Both the position numbers and the translations under genes were made by a program. This document shows positions 1 through 12,655 of a DNA stretch of 64,000 bases, in pieces. Source of the stretch: Pseudorhodoplanes sp. (GTDB lineage: Bacteria > Pseudomonadota > Alphaproteobacteria > Rhizobiales > Xanthobacteraceae); the NCBI GenBank assembly GCA_022843165.1, contig JALHOD010000001.1:189678-253677 (forward strand). Direction: 5' to 3'. The number at the start of each line of letters is the position of its first letter. The stretch's first letter is position 1. Under the pieces are notes generated by a model. The model searched no databases and was not told the origin of the DNA. It saw only the letters and a list, made by a program, of their open reading frames with translations.

Positions 1-188
1 GGGGACTTCATCGCCGCGCTCGATTCACGACGAAGAGGCGTCACGGCCAGATTTTGAATGACCGCGCCGGTCATTGACGGACCAGGGAGGCCACGGCATC
101 GTGCCGCCGCCCGTGTCCAGATCGACCGGCGCCGAATTCGTGACGATCTTAAAACGACACGCGCGCTGGCGAGTGCAGGGGACGACGA

Positions 189-2180
189 TTGGACCACGGT
201 AAGCGCGCTTCCTATCGGTCAAGAAGCGAACCCGATCTGGTCGATCTGGGGAATGAACCGCCGCTTTCGGTCGACGGCGGCACCGGCGTTACCGTTGATC
301 GCCGGCGCATTTCCGCGCAATGGTTTTCCGGCACGATCCTGACAGGGCTTTGCGGCGCCGCGCTGATGGGTGGCGCCGTTTTCACGTCGCTTGACGGCGA
401 AGCGCATTTCGCCGCCCTGCCCGAGCGCGTGGAGAATGCGCTGCGCGGTGCGATCGGCTCGGGCGACCGCAGCGCCGGCCCGCGCAAGAGCGATCGCCTG
501 CCGCCGGCCGGCGAAGGCAATGCCCGGCGGGTGGTCATTCGCGATTCCATCACCAGCCGCGTCGGCAATCGTGAAGTCGTGCGCGTCAGACCGTTTGTCA
601 GCGTCTCTGCCAATCTCTCGCTGAGCGTCAGCGAGCTCTCCGCGAGTATCCCGCCGTTCAATCCGCAGAAGCTGCTCGCCGAGGGCACCTCCGACGGCGC
701 CGCAACCGGGGAAAACCTGGCCGCCAACGCCGAGCCGGATGCCGAGGTCTCCTTCGTGCAGCGCGAATTGTCGGCAATCATGCCGCGCATGAAGGTCGCC
801 AGCGCGCTGCCGATGGACGATGTCATCACGCGCGTACGTGAGGCGGCGAACTGGTCGGGCCGCGGTAGCCCGTCCTACGCGATTGCAGGCATCCAGCCGA
901 CCGGGCAGCTCGCTTACGCCGCCGACGGCGCGCCCGACCCCTATGCCGGCTTCGAGGCCCGCATCGTTCCGGAAAACATCACCCTACTGCCCAAGACCGC
1001 GGCCCAGACCACCGGCGGCAATGGCTGGAACGAACGCGCGGTGACGGTGAAAAAGGGCGAAAGCATTTCCACCATTCTACGCGATCTCGGCGTCGCGCCC
1101 GACGAGATCAAGGCGGTGGCCGCGACGCTCGGCCCGCGCGGTCGCGACAACGGCCTGAAGGAAGGTCACCGGTTGCGCATCCTCGTCTCCGCCCAGCCCG
1201 GCGGGCAGCGTGTGCAGCCGGTGCGCGTCATCATCGCCAATGAAAGCGTGATCGAGGCCGTCGTCGCGCTGTCCGACATGGGCAAATACGTGTCGGTCGA
1301 CGTCAACAGCATCAACCAGACGGTGGCTGATGCCCGCGACGAGGACGAGGATGACGGCTCGGGCGTACGGCTCTACCAGAGCATCTACGAGACCGCGCTT
1401 CGCAACCAGATTCCGCGCGCGGTCGTCGACGAAATGATCCGTGTCTATTCCTATGACGTCGATTTCCAGCGCAAGGCGCAGCCGGGCGATTCCTTCGACG
1501 TGCTCTATGCCGGCGAGGAAGAAACGCCCGGTGTCGAAGGCAAGAACGACGTCTTGTTCGCCTCGCTCACGGTCGGCGGCGAGGTCAAGAAATTCTACCG
1601 CTTCCAGACTCCCGACGACAATGTCGTCGATTACTATGACGAGACCGGCAAGAGCGCGAAGAAGTTCCTGGTCCGCAAGCCGCTGGCGGACGGTATCATG
1701 CGCTCCAATTTCGGCGTTCGCCGCCACCCCATTCTCGGCTACATGAAGATGCATACCGGCGTGGACTGGGCGGCGCAGCTCGGCACGCCGATCTTCGCGT
1801 CCGGCAACGGCGTGATCGACCGGGTCGGCTGGGAATCCGGCTACGGCAAGTATATCCGTATCCGCCACGCCAACGGCTACGAGACCGCTTACGGCCACAT
1901 GACCGCCTTCGCGCGCGGCATGGAGGAAGGCACCCGCGTGCGTCAGGGTCAGGTGATCGGTTTCGTCGGCTCCACCGGCCTGTCGACCGGTGCCCATCTG
2001 CATTACGAAATCCTGGTCAACGGCCGCTTCGTCGATCCGATGCGTATCCGTCTGCCGCGTGGCCGCTCGCTTGAGTCCGGCATGCTGGCCAGCTTCGAGA
2101 AGGAGCGCGACCGGCTCGACACCATGCTGTCGCGGTCGTCGCCGCGGGTGGCGCAGAACGCGCAAGGCGCCGGGCGGTAA
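189..2180 (+). CDS. M23 family metallopeptidase (LytM-type murein endopeptidase)
   Basis: A 663-residue envelope protein. One hydrophobic segment at about residues 46-68 would anchor it in the inner membrane. A LysM/OapA-like stretch lies near residues 280-330 and the C-terminal M23 domain at about 500-640. The zinc-site motifs are present: HTGVDW near residue 522 and GAHLHYE near 601, so the endopeptidase should be active on peptidoglycan cross-links. The reading frame opens with TTG at 189. Because the membrane segment is only about 46 residues in, the start cannot be far downstream, but an alternative nearby start is possible. It is transcribed convergently with clpB. The family role is cell-wall remodelling at growth or division; the specific partner is not visible here. 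Confidence 0.85.
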   Translation: MDHGKRASYRSRSEPDLVDLGNEPPLSVDGGTGVTVDRRRISAQWFSGTILTGLCGAALMGGAVFTSLDGEAHFAALPERVENALRGAIGSGDRSAGPRKSDRLPPAGEGNARRVVIRDSITSRVGNREVVRVRPFVSVSANLSLSVSELSASIPPFNPQKLLAEGTSDGAATGENLAANAEPDAEVSFVQRELSAIMPRMKVASALPMDDVITRVREAANWSGRGSPSYAIAGIQPTGQLAYAADGAPDPYAGFEARIVPENITLLPKTAAQTTGGNGWNERAVTVKKGESISTILRDLGVAPDEIKAVAATLGPRGRDNGLKEGHRLRILVSAQPGGQRVQPVRVIIANESVIEAVVALSDMGKYVSVDVNSINQTVADARDEDEDDGSGVRLYQSIYETALRNQIPRAVVDEMIRVYSYDVDFQRKAQPGDSFDVLYAGEEETPGVEGKNDVLFASLTVGGEVKKFYRFQTPDDNVVDYYDETGKSAKKFLVRKPLADGIMRSNFGVRRHPILGYMKMHTGVDWAAQLGTPIFASGNGVIDRVGWESGYGKYIRIRHANGYETAYGHMTAFARGMEEGTRVRQGQVIGFVGSTGLSTGAHLHYEILVNGRFVDPMRIRLPRGRSLESGMLASFEKERDRLDTMLSRSSPRVAQNAQGAGR

Positions 2181-2260
2181 TTTCCCCACCGTCGTTCCAA
2201 GGCGCGAGCAGAGCTCGCGAACCCGCAATCCAGTCAAGACGCTCTAAAGATGTATCCGGC

Positions 2261-2293
2261 TTCCGGATCGCGCGCAAAAACGCGCGTCCGGAA
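2261..2293. terminator. hairpin between convergent M23 gene and clpB
   Basis: TTCCGGATCGCGCG and CGCGCGTCCGGAA form a GC-rich stem with one bulged base and a short A-rich loop, in the 128-base gap between two convergent genes. There is no T-run on either side, so a bidirectional terminator role is inferred from position only. Confidence 0.4.
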
Positions 2294-2308
2294 TGACCAT
2301 GAAAACTC

Positions 2309-4906
<2,598 letters not shown>

Positions 4907-5155
4907 ATGTCGCTCCCTCGGCTTGCTCCGCAGCCCGTAACCGGCACTGGCGCAGCAACGTCATTGGGTTGATCCGGCCCGCCCGCATTGAAACAGATCA
5001 ACCGGCAGGCATTCAAAACTATGCGGCGGACCCCGGAGGCATCCGCCAAAGCAGATGTAGGACGGCGGTCCGAGGGCCGGAAGGGGTGGCTCGCGCAAAA
5101 TTCGTGGCCAGCATGGCCCCGGGCAGGTTAACAAGCCTTCGCCAAGGGGCCGACC

Positions 5156-5932
5156 ATGACCGCGTCCGTGCACGCCATTTACCGCTATCCAATCAAAGGT
5201 CTGTCGCCGGAAAGCCTCCCGCGGGCCGAGTTGTTGCCGGGACAGCCCCTCAAATCCGACCGCCTGTACGCCATCGAGAACGGCCCTTCCAGCTTCGACC
5301 CGGCCGCCCCCGCCTATTTCCCCAAGCAGCGTTTCCTGATGCTGATGCGCAACGAGCGGCTGGCCGCGCTCGACACCCGTTTCGATGACACGACCCATTC
5401 CCTGACCATCCGCTTGAACGGCGAGGTGGCCGCCGCCGGCGACCTGCGGACGGCCGAAGGCCGCGCGGCCATCGAGCGTTTCTTCGCCACCTACAGCGCC
5501 GATGAATTGCGCGGCCCGCCGCGGGTGCTGCAGGGCGACGGCCACAGCTTTTCCGATGTCGCGGCCAAGGTGGTGTCCGTCATCAACCTCGCCTCGGTGG
5601 CGCAGGTCGAGACTGCCGTCGGCGCGCCGGTCGATCCCCTGCGCTTCCGCGGCAATCTTTACGTCGAAGGCTGGCCGGCCTGGCGCGAATTCGATCTCAT
5701 GGGCCAGATCCTGACCGTCGGCGGCGCGCGCCTGAAGGTAGTCAAGCGCATCGTGCGCTGCGCCGCCACCAACGTCGAACCGCGCACCGGGCTGCGCGAC
5801 ATGGAAATTCCCAAAACCCTGATGCAGGCCTTCGGCCATATGGATTGCGGGGTTTATGCCGAGGTCGTTGCCGGCGGGGCGGTCGCGGCCGGCGACCGGA
5901 TCGGCGAAGCCGCGCCCGCCCTGCCATTCTAG
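5156..5932 (+). CDS. MOSC domain protein (molybdenum cofactor sulfurase C-terminal-like)
   Basis: A 258-residue protein with an N-terminal MOSC beta-barrel (IYRYPIKGLSPESL) followed by the MOSC domain. The conserved cysteine expected in a MOSC active site is in RCAATNVEPRTG near residue 203. Family members bind the molybdenum cofactor or transfer sulfur to or from metal centres (YcbX/mARC-like). No partner reductase gene sits beside it. ATG at 5156 follows directly after the divergent clpB promoter region. Substrate unknown. Confidence 0.85.
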   Translation: MTASVHAIYRYPIKGLSPESLPRAELLPGQPLKSDRLYAIENGPSSFDPAAPAYFPKQRFLMLMRNERLAALDTRFDDTTHSLTIRLNGEVAAAGDLRTAEGRAAIERFFATYSADELRGPPRVLQGDGHSFSDVAAKVVSVINLASVAQVETAVGAPVDPLRFRGNLYVEGWPAWREFDLMGQILTVGGARLKVVKRIVRCAATNVEPRTGLRDMEIPKTLMQAFGHMDCGVYAEVVAGGAVAAGDRIGEAAPALPF

Positions 5933-6002
5933 TTGGTGCTTGCCCAGTCGCCTGCTTCCGCGCATCCCTAGACAGGCAAGCGATTCGACCCGCGAGGCGG
6001 CG

Positions 6003-7004
6003 ATGACAGGTCGCGTCACACTGATTGTCGCAATGCTGTCGGCGACGGCCGGGCCGATCGCGCTGGCCGCTCCAGCCTATGCCGACCTCAAGCTGTGCAA
6101 CCGCATGAGCTATGTGATCGAGGCCGCGCTCGCGATCGAGGACCGCGGCATGGCCGCAACGCGCGGCTGGTTCCGGCTCGATCCCGGCCAGTGCCGCGCG
6201 GTGCTGCAGGGCACTCTGCCGCCCGGCCAGCTCTTTATCCATGCGCGGGTGCCCGCGCTGTACGGCCCCTCGCCGCTGCCGCAGGACGGCCGGACTGAGT
6301 TCTGCGTGGGCACCGACAATTTCACGATTGCCGGCGCCCGCAATTGCCGCGCCGGACAGAAGCCCGCAAATTTCACCGCGGTGAAACCGCTCGAGACCGA
6401 AGAGGGCCTCAGCGTCACGCTCGCCGAAGAGGCCGGCTATGACGACATGCAGGCGCGCGACGCCGGCCTGCAGCGTCTCCTGGCGGTGGCCGGCTACGAC
6501 CCGGGTCCGATCGACGGGGTGCGTGGCGAGAAAACCGAGGCCGCGCTGCGGCAATTCACGCAGGACAACAAGTTATCGGTCACTGCGGCCGCGCGCTCGG
6601 ACTTCTTCGACATCCTTCTGGACGCCGCGCAGAAGCCGGGCAGCGGCTTCACCTGGTGCAACGATACATCCTATCCGGTGATGGCGGCGCTGGGGATCGA
6701 GGACAAGAACGCCGTGGTCACGCGCGGCTGGTATCGCGTGGAGCCAGGCAAGTGCCTGCGTCCCGAAATCTCCGGCCAGCCGCGGCGGCTGTTCTCGTTC
6801 GGCGAAGCCGTCGACGGCAACGGCAACACCATCCGCATGGGCGACAAGCCGCTCGCCTGGGGCGGCACCAGCGCGATGTGCACGCGGCCGATCAAGTTCG
6901 AGCTGTACGATCATCACGATTGTCTGGGCCGCGGTTTGACAGTGACGGGATTTGCCGCCATCGACTTCACAGGGCGGGTCCCGACGACGATCAGGTTCAA
7001 ATAG
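6003..7004 (+). CDS. exported DUF1036 protein with central peptidoglycan-binding domain
   Basis: 333 residues from the ATG at 6003. The reading frame extends back to 5856, but those codons lie inside the MOSC gene, and 6003 gives a clean signal peptide (GRVTLIVAMLSATAGPIA...) ending after an Ala-rich cleavage region near residue 25. Two DUF1036 copies are visible, one starting at LKLCNRMSYVIEAALAIED and the second at TWCNDTSYPVMAALGIEDK. Both carry the TRGWxRxxPGxC motif, and they flank a peptidoglycan-binding type 1 motif (DGVRGEKTEAALRQF) near residue 175. Probably periplasmic and wall-associated; no enzymatic activity is suggested. The next gene's ATG touches this stop codon, so the two are likely co-transcribed. 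Confidence 0.8.
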   Translation: MTGRVTLIVAMLSATAGPIALAAPAYADLKLCNRMSYVIEAALAIEDRGMAATRGWFRLDPGQCRAVLQGTLPPGQLFIHARVPALYGPSPLPQDGRTEFCVGTDNFTIAGARNCRAGQKPANFTAVKPLETEEGLSVTLAEEAGYDDMQARDAGLQRLLAVAGYDPGPIDGVRGEKTEAALRQFTQDNKLSVTAAARSDFFDILLDAAQKPGSGFTWCNDTSYPVMAALGIEDKNAVVTRGWYRVEPGKCLRPEISGQPRRLFSFGEAVDGNGNTIRMGDKPLAWGGTSAMCTRPIKFELYDHHDCLGRGLTVTGFAAIDFTGRVPTTIRFK

Positions 7005-7718
7005 ATGTCGCGTTCAGAGAAACTGCAGGCGCCGCAGCGCCGCTTCTCCCACATCACCACCTGGGTGTTCGATCTCGACAACACCCTGTATCCGCATCAC
7101 GTCAACCTCTGGCAGCAGGTCGACGGACGCATCCGCGATTACATCGCGGATTTCCTGAAGGTCTCGCATGACGAGGCGTTCCGGCTGCAGAAGGACTATT
7201 ACAAGCGCTACGGCACCTCGATGCGCGGCATGATGATCGAGCACGGCATGAAGCCGGACGATTATCTCGACTTCGTGCACCAGATCGACCATTCGCCGCT
7301 GGAGCCCAATCCGGAGCTGGGACTGGCGCTGGAACATCTGCCCGGACGCAAGCTCATCCTCACCAACGGCACCCGCAAGCATGCCGGCGCGGTGATGGCG
7401 CGGCTCGGCGTCGACACGCATTTCGAGGACGTGTTCGACATCCACGCCGCCGAACTCGAGCCCAAGCCGAGCGCGCAGACATATGACCGCTTTCTTGCCC
7501 GGCACCGCGTCGATCCGAAAACGGCCGCGATGTTCGAGGACCTGTCGCGCAATCTCGCCGTGCCGCATGCGCTCGGCATGACCACGGTGCTGGTGGTGCC
7601 GGAGGGATCGCGCGAAGTCTTCCGCGAGGACTGGGAGCTGGAGGGCCGCGACGACCCGCATGTGGATCATGTGACCGACAATCTGGTGGGGTTTCTGAAT
7701 GTCCTGCCGCGTGCTTGA
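7005..7718 (+). CDS. HAD-superfamily pyrimidine 5'-nucleotidase
   Basis: A 237-residue HAD hydrolase with the nucleophile motif FDLDNTLYP near residues 21-29, the second motif LTNGT near 118, and the acidic motif MFEDLSRN. Length and motifs fit the SDT1/YjjG-like pyrimidine 5'-nucleotidase group, which dephosphorylates UMP/CMP or modified nucleotides; the exact substrate is not predictable. The start codon immediately follows the DUF1036 stop, and dapD begins 54 bases downstream. Confidence 0.85.
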   Translation: MSRSEKLQAPQRRFSHITTWVFDLDNTLYPHHVNLWQQVDGRIRDYIADFLKVSHDEAFRLQKDYYKRYGTSMRGMMIEHGMKPDDYLDFVHQIDHSPLEPNPELGLALEHLPGRKLILTNGTRKHAGAVMARLGVDTHFEDVFDIHAAELEPKPSAQTYDRFLARHRVDPKTAAMFEDLSRNLAVPHALGMTTVLVVPEGSREVFREDWELEGRDDPHVDHVTDNLVGFLNVLPRA

Positions 7719-7772
7719 CTTCAGCCGCCCGTCCCCCGACAAAACCGCGCCAGACACCGCCTGAGGACATCC

Positions 7773-8615
7773 ATGTCAGCCACCCTCGCCAAGACCATCG
7801 ACGACGCCTTCGAGAAGCGCGACGGCATCACCCCGAAGACCCGCGGCCCGGTTCGCAAGGCGGTGGAGCAGGCGCTCGACCTGCTGGACAGCGGCAAGAT
7901 GCGCGTCGCCGAGAAACAGACCGACGGCAACTGGACGGTCAATCAGTGGCTGAAAAAGGCCGTGCTGCTCTCGTTCCGGCTGAACGACATGAGCGTGATC
8001 AAGGGCGGCCCCGGCAAGGCGGTGTGGTGGGACAAGGTTCCCTCGAAATTCGACGGCTGGACCGCCGCGAAATTCAGGAAGGCCGGCTTCCGCGCCGTGC
8101 CCGGTTCTGTCGTGCGGCACTCCGCATATATCGCGCCCAACGTCATCCTGATGCCGTCCTTCGTCAATCTCGGCGGCTATGTCGATTCCGGCACCATGGT
8201 CGACACCTGGGTCACGGTCGGTTCCTGCGCGCAGATAGGCAAGAACGTGCATCTGTCCGGCGGCGTCGGCATCGGCGGCGTGCTGGAGCCGCTGCAGGCC
8301 GGCCCCGTCATTATTGAAGACAACTGCTTCATCGGCGCGCGCTCGGAAGTCGTCGAAGGCGTGATCGTGCGTGAGGGCGCGGTACTCGGCATGGGCGTCT
8401 ATCTCGGCCAGTCCACCAAGATCGTCGACCGCGAAACCGGCAAGATCCATCAGGGCGAAGTGCCGCCCTATTCCGTGGTCGTGTCGGGCACGATGCCGGG
8501 CAAGAAGCTGCCCAACGGCGAACCGGGACCCAATCTTTATTGCGCCGTCATCGTCAAGCGCGTGGACGAGCGCACTCGTTCCAAGACCAGCATCAACGAA
8601 CTCTTGCGCGACTGA
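7773..8615 (+). CDS. dapD: 2,3,4,5-tetrahydropyridine-2,6-dicarboxylate N-succinyltransferase
   Basis: A 280-residue left-handed beta-helix transferase of the succinylase branch of lysine/meso-diaminopimelate synthesis. The hexapeptide-repeat region runs from about residue 105 to 225 ([38 protein letters not shown]). The family length is matched. A GAGG ribosome-binding site precedes ATG 7773. dapE follows after one base, so the acyl transfer and deacylation steps of the pathway are translationally coupled. The aminotransferase and epimerase genes are not in this window. Confidence 0.97.
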   Translation: MSATLAKTIDDAFEKRDGITPKTRGPVRKAVEQALDLLDSGKMRVAEKQTDGNWTVNQWLKKAVLLSFRLNDMSVIKGGPGKAVWWDKVPSKFDGWTAAKFRKAGFRAVPGSVVRHSAYIAPNVILMPSFVNLGGYVDSGTMVDTWVTVGSCAQIGKNVHLSGGVGIGGVLEPLQAGPVIIEDNCFIGARSEVVEGVIVREGAVLGMGVYLGQSTKIVDRETGKIHQGEVPPYSVVVSGTMPGKKLPNGEPGPNLYCAVIVKRVDERTRSKTSINELLRD

Positions 8616-8616
8616 G

Positions 8617-9777
8617 ATGTCCGCCGATCCCGTTGCCCTCACCCAAGGTCTGCTGCGCTGCCGCTCGGTGACGCCGGAGGACGGCGGGGCGCTGGGATTT
8701 CTTGAGGCCACGCTGAAGGCGGCCGGCTTCACCGTGCACCGCATGACGTTCTCGGACACGAACACGCCCGACATCGAGAATTTGTACGCCCGTATCGGCA
8801 CCGGATCGCCGCATCTGATGTTCGCGGGCCACACCGACGTGGTGCCGCCGGGCAATGAGAGCGCCTGGTCGCATCCGCCCTTCGCCGCCGAAATCAAGGA
8901 CGGCGTGCTCTATGGCCGCGGCGCCGTCGACATGAAGGGCGGCATCGCCGCCTGTCTCGCCGCCGTGCTCGATCATCTCGCGGAGAATGACGGCAAGCCG
9001 AAAGGTTCGATCTCGTTCCTGATCACCGGCGATGAGGAAAGCGTCGCCGTCAACGGCACCATCAAGCTGCTCGACTGGGCCCGCAAGCACGGCGAAACAT
9101 TCGATCACTGCATCCTCGCCGAGCCGAGCAATCGCGAGGTGCTGGGCGACACCATCAAGATCGGCCGCCGCGGCTCGCTCAACGGCACGCTGATCGTGCA
9201 TGGCCGACAGGGCCATGTCGCCTATCCGGAACGCGCCGACAACCCGGTGACCGGCCTTGTGAAACTGATCTCGGCCCTGAAAGCCCAACCGCTCGACACC
9301 GGCAGCAAGCTGTTCGATCCCTCCAATCTCGAATTCACCTCGGTCGACGTGGGCAACAGGACCGTGAATCTCATTCCGGGCGAGGCGCGGGCGCGCTTCA
9401 ACATCCGCTTCAACGACCTGCACGATCAGGAATCGCTGAAGGTGCTGCTGGAGAAACGCGCGCTCAAGGCTTCCGACGGCAAGATCCGCTTATCGTTCGA
9501 ATGGGAGCCGTCCAATGCCGACGTGTTCGTGGTCGAGCCCGGCCCGTTCACCGATACGGTGGCAAGCGCGATCACCGAGGTGACGGGCCACAAGGCCGTG
9601 CTCTCAACCACCGGCGGCACGTCGGACGCGCGCTTCATCAAGAACTATTGTTCGGTCGTGGAGTTCGGTCTGGTCGGCCAGACCATGCATGCGGTCGACG
9701 AGCGCGTGCCGGTCGCGGAGTTGATGGCGCTGACGGCGATCTACCGGAAGATCATCGATCGCTATTTCGCGTCGTAA
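8617..9777 (+). CDS. dapE: succinyl-diaminopimelate desuccinylase
   Basis: 386 residues from ATG 8617; the open frame extends back into dapD but the coupled ATG is the sensible start. M20 metallopeptidase family: the di-zinc site is recognisable in GHTDVVPPG (near residue 70), [10 protein letters not shown] (near 100) and GDEES (near 138), with [11 protein letters not shown] toward the C terminus. It hydrolyses N-succinyl-LL-diaminopimelate to LL-DAP and succinate. Its last 16 bases overlap the 3' end of the convergent truA gene. Confidence 0.96.
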   Translation: MSADPVALTQGLLRCRSVTPEDGGALGFLEATLKAAGFTVHRMTFSDTNTPDIENLYARIGTGSPHLMFAGHTDVVPPGNESAWSHPPFAAEIKDGVLYGRGAVDMKGGIAACLAAVLDHLAENDGKPKGSISFLITGDEESVAVNGTIKLLDWARKHGETFDHCILAEPSNREVLGDTIKIGRRGSLNGTLIVHGRQGHVAYPERADNPVTGLVKLISALKAQPLDTGSKLFDPSNLEFTSVDVGNRTVNLIPGEARARFNIRFNDLHDQESLKVLLEKRALKASDGKIRLSFEWEPSNADVFVVEPGPFTDTVASAITEVTGHKAVLSTTGGTSDARFIKNYCSVVEFGLVGQTMHAVDERVPVAELMALTAIYRKIIDRYFAS

Positions 9778-10508
9778 TCCACCTTCACCAGATACAGCCC
9801 TTCCGCCGGCGCGACCTGCCCGCAGGCCATGCGGTCGCGTGCGGCAAGCGCCGCGGCGAGATCGTCGGCGCTCCATTTTCCGTCGCCGACATTGACCAGC
9901 GAACCGACCATCGAGCGCACCTGATTGTGCAGGAACGAGCGCGCCGAGGTGACGATGCGGATTTCATCGCCGTTGCACGTCACGTCGAGCTGGTCGAGCG
10001 TCTTCAGCGCCGACTTGGCCTGGCATTCGGTCGAACGGAAGGTGGTGAAATCGTGCCGTCCGATGAGCCGCTGCGCCGCGTCGTGCATCGCACCGGCGTC
10101 GAGCGGGCGCGCCCAACGCCAGGCGCGCCCGCGCTCCAGCGCGAGATCGGGCCGGCGGTTGAAGATGCGATAGAGATAATGCCGCCGAACCGCAGAAAAC
10201 CGCGCGTTGAAATCGTCCGGCACTTTCTCGGCCGCAAGGATGGCGACCGGCCATGGCCGCAGATGCGCGTTCAGCGCGTCGCGCACGGTGCCGGGATCGA
10301 AGTCGCGCATCAGATCGACATGCGCCACCTGCCCGAGCGCATGCACGCCGGCGTCGGTCCGGCCCGCGCCCTGCACGCCGGCCGCCTCACCACTTAGATC
10401 CTTGATGGCGGTCTCGAGCGTGCCCTGCACCGTCGGTCCGTCGGCCTGGAATTGCCAGCCCTGGAACGGCGCACCGTCATATTCGATCACCAGCTTGTAG
10501 CGCGGCAC
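9762..10508 (-). CDS. truA: tRNA pseudouridine(38-40) synthase
   Basis: 248 residues with the TruA catalytic loop [12 protein letters not shown] near residue 50, where the Asp is the nucleophile, and the C-terminal [11 protein letters not shown] motif. It isomerises uridines 38-40 in the anticodon arm of many tRNAs. In many relatives truA lies beside fmt and def; here the PNPOx-like gene separates them. The 3' end overlaps dapE by 16 bases in tail-to-tail orientation. Confidence 0.96.
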   Translation of the reverse strand: MPRYKLVIEYDGAPFQGWQFQADGPTVQGTLETAIKDLSGEAAGVQGAGRTDAGVHALGQVAHVDLMRDFDPGTVRDALNAHLRPWPVAILAAEKVPDDFNARFSAVRRHYLYRIFNRRPDLALERGRAWRWARPLDAGAMHDAAQRLIGRHDFTTFRSTECQAKSALKTLDQLDVTCNGDEIRIVTSARSFLHNQVRSMVGSLVNVGDGKWSADDLAAALAARDRMACGQVAPAEGLYLVKVDYDAK

Positions 10509-10577
10509 GATTGATCCACCTCAAGGGACAGAACGTAAAATCCCGGATATTCAATACAAGACGAAGGGAGTTGTCCG

Positions 10578-11123
10578 ATGAAAACCGCCTTCAAGCGCCA
10601 GATCATTGACCTTCTGGACCAGCACAGGATCATGAGTGTTGCGACCAACCGGGCGGATGGCTGGCCGCAGGCGACGATTGTCGGCTACGCCAATGACGGG
10701 CTGATCATCTATTGCTTCATCGCCCGCGACGGCCAGAAATTCGCCAATCTGGCGCGCGACCCGCGGCTGTCCATCGCCATCGGCAACGACGTTCCGCAAC
10801 CGCTGCAGATCAAGGGCCTCTCGCTCGCCGCGCAGGCGGTCGTGGTCGAGGATCGCGGCGAGATCGATCATGCCTATGCCCTGCTGCTGAAGCGTTACCC
10901 CGAATACAAGATCATGCCGCAGCCCGATCCGGCGGCCGTCCCGCTGCTGCGCATCACGCCGGAGATCGTTTCGATCCTCGATTATTCCAAGGGCTTCGGT
11001 CATACCGACCTTGTCACCGTCAGCGACCGCGATCTTGCGGAGTTCGTCGAGAGCCGCCGTCATCACTGGGCCGGCCATCCCGCCGACAGTTTCCAGAGCC
11101 GCATGGCTGCACGCGACCATTAA
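10578..11123 (+). CDS. pyridoxamine 5'-phosphate oxidase family protein
   Basis: A 181-residue split-barrel FMN-binding-type protein (FKRQIIDLLDQHRIMSVAT, then VGYANDGLIIYCFIARDGQK). The fold is used by PNP oxidases, flavin reductases and F420-linked enzymes, so the reaction is not assigned. An AAGGGAG ribosome-binding site precedes ATG 10578. It stands alone between truA (divergent) and fmt (convergent, 3 bases apart). Confidence 0.75.
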   Translation: MKTAFKRQIIDLLDQHRIMSVATNRADGWPQATIVGYANDGLIIYCFIARDGQKFANLARDPRLSIAIGNDVPQPLQIKGLSLAAQAVVVEDRGEIDHAYALLLKRYPEYKIMPQPDPAAVPLLRITPEIVSILDYSKGFGHTDLVTVSDRDLAEFVESRRHHWAGHPADSFQSRMAARDH

Positions 11124-11126
11124 CGC

Positions 11127-12047
11127 CTAGCCGAGCGTGACGCCGCGGGCGACGGGCGTCCCGCGCAAGAATTCTTCCGCCTTCATCGGCTGCTTGCCGG
11201 CGCGCTGCAATTCGAGGATGCGGACCGCGCCGCTGCCGCAGGCGATCGTCAAGCGGTCATCGAGCGCCCTACCGCGCGCTCCGCTGCCTTCGCCTTTCGT
11301 CGTGCGCAGCACTTTCACGCGCGCACCCTGCAGCTCGAACCAGGCGCCCGGAAACGGCGACAGCCCGCGGATGTGGTCGTGCACATCCTGCCAGGGCTTG
11401 CCCCAGTCGATGCGGGTCTCGCCTTTCTCGATCTTGCTGGCATAGGTGATGCCGGCCTCCGGCTGCCGCGTCAGTTGCAGCGCGCCGCGCTCCAGCGCGC
11501 CGATGCCGCGCAGCATCAGGTCGCCGCCGATCGCCGCCAGCCGGTCGTGCAATTCGCCCGCCGTCATGTCGGGCGCGATCGCGACCCGCTCGATCATCGC
11601 CATATCGCCGGTGTCGAGGCCTTCATCCATCTTCATGACGGTGACGCCGCTCTCGCCGTCGCCCGCCATCACCGCGCGATTGATCGGCGCCGCGCCGCGC
11701 CAGCGCGGCAGGAGCGACGCATGCAGGTTGAAACAGCCGAGCGGCACCGCGTCGAGAACGGCTTTCGGCAGAATGAGTCCATAAGCCACGACCACCGCGG
11801 CGTCCGCGTGATGCGCGGCGAATTCTGCCAGCGCCTCCTCGCTCTTCAACGTCTTCGGCGTCAGCACCGGCAGTCCGAGCCGCTTGGCCTCGCGCGCCAC
11901 CGGGGTCTCCTGCAACTCCATGCCGCGCCCCGCCGGCTTCGGCGCGCGGGTATAGACCGCCGCGATCTCGTGCCCGGCGCCGGCGAGTTCGACCAGCGTC
12001 GGCACCGCGAAATCCGGCGTGCCCATAAAGATGAGGCGGAGTGGCAT
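11127..12047 (-). CDS. fmt: methionyl-tRNA formyltransferase
   Basis: 306 residues. It formylates initiator Met-tRNA using 10-formyl-THF. The N-terminal Rossmann domain carries [17 protein letters not shown] with the catalytic histidine, and [21 protein letters not shown] follows; a C-terminal OB-like domain begins near residue 205. ATG 12047 lies 5 bases after the def stop codon, giving a def-fmt operon that pairs the addition and removal of the formyl group. Confidence 0.97.
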   Translation of the reverse strand: MPLRLIFMGTPDFAVPTLVELAGAGHEIAAVYTRAPKPAGRGMELQETPVAREAKRLGLPVLTPKTLKSEEALAEFAAHHADAAVVVAYGLILPKAVLDAVPLGCFNLHASLLPRWRGAAPINRAVMAGDGESGVTVMKMDEGLDTGDMAMIERVAIAPDMTAGELHDRLAAIGGDLMLRGIGALERGALQLTRQPEAGITYASKIEKGETRIDWGKPWQDVHDHIRGLSPFPGAWFELQGARVKVLRTTKGEGSGARGRALDDRLTIACGSGAVRILELQRAGKQPMKAEEFLRGTPVARGVTLG

Positions 12048-12052
12048 GAAAG

Positions 12053-12568
12053 CTACTCCGCCGCTTGCTTGGCGATCTTGGTGTATTTCTTGATGACGCG
12101 GTCGCGCTTCAGTTTCGACAGGTGATCGATGAACAGCACGCCGTTCAGGTGGTCGATCTCGTGCTGCAGGCAGGTGGCGAGCAAGTCTCTGGCATGGACT
12201 TCCTGCAGCCGGCCCTCGAGATCGAGATACTTGACCTTCACCTCGGCCGGGCGCTTGACCTCCTCATAATAGTCCGGGATCGAGAGGCAGCCCTCTTCGT
12301 GGAGACTGGTCTCGTCCGAGGACCAGACGATCTCCGGATTGATGAAGACCTGCGGCTGCTTCTCCTCGTCCTTCTTGGCGAGGTCCATGGTCACCACCCG
12401 CACCGGCTCACCGATCTGGATGGCGGCCAGCCCGATGCCCGGCGCGTCATACATCGCCTCGAACATCTCCTCGGCCAGCTTGCGGATGGACCCGTCCACA
12501 TTGGCCACGGGTTGCGAGACCAGACGCAGCTTTTTGTCGGGAATGACCAGAATGTCGCGAATTGCCAT
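12053..12568 (-). CDS. def: peptide deformylase
   Basis: 171 residues from ATG 12568 ([11 protein letters not shown]). The open frame continues far upstream, but that portion is antisense to rmuC. All three deformylase motifs are present: [18 protein letters not shown] and QHEIDH (metal-binding Cys and two His). It removes formyl from nascent N-terminal Met. First gene of a two-gene operon with fmt and divergent from rmuC. Confidence 0.97.
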   Translation of the reverse strand: MAIRDILVIPDKKLRLVSQPVANVDGSIRKLAEEMFEAMYDAPGIGLAAIQIGEPVRVVTMDLAKKDEEKQPQVFINPEIVWSSDETSLHEEGCLSIPDYYEEVKRPAEVKVKYLDLEGRLQEVHARDLLATCLQHEIDHLNGVLFIDHLSKLKRDRVIKKYTKIAKQAAE

Positions 12569-12655
12569 GGGCGGCGATGTAAGGGGTACAGGGCGAAGGG
12601 TCAATCCGTTCGCTCTTCGTTCGCTCCGGCTCCCGAATCGGGGTAGAAGCGCCGG

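Noticed and set aside
4968..5002. GTTGATC ... GATCAAC inverted repeat upstream of clpB
   Set aside because: Only 7-base arms with a 21-base spacer and no match to a heat-shock element I can defend.
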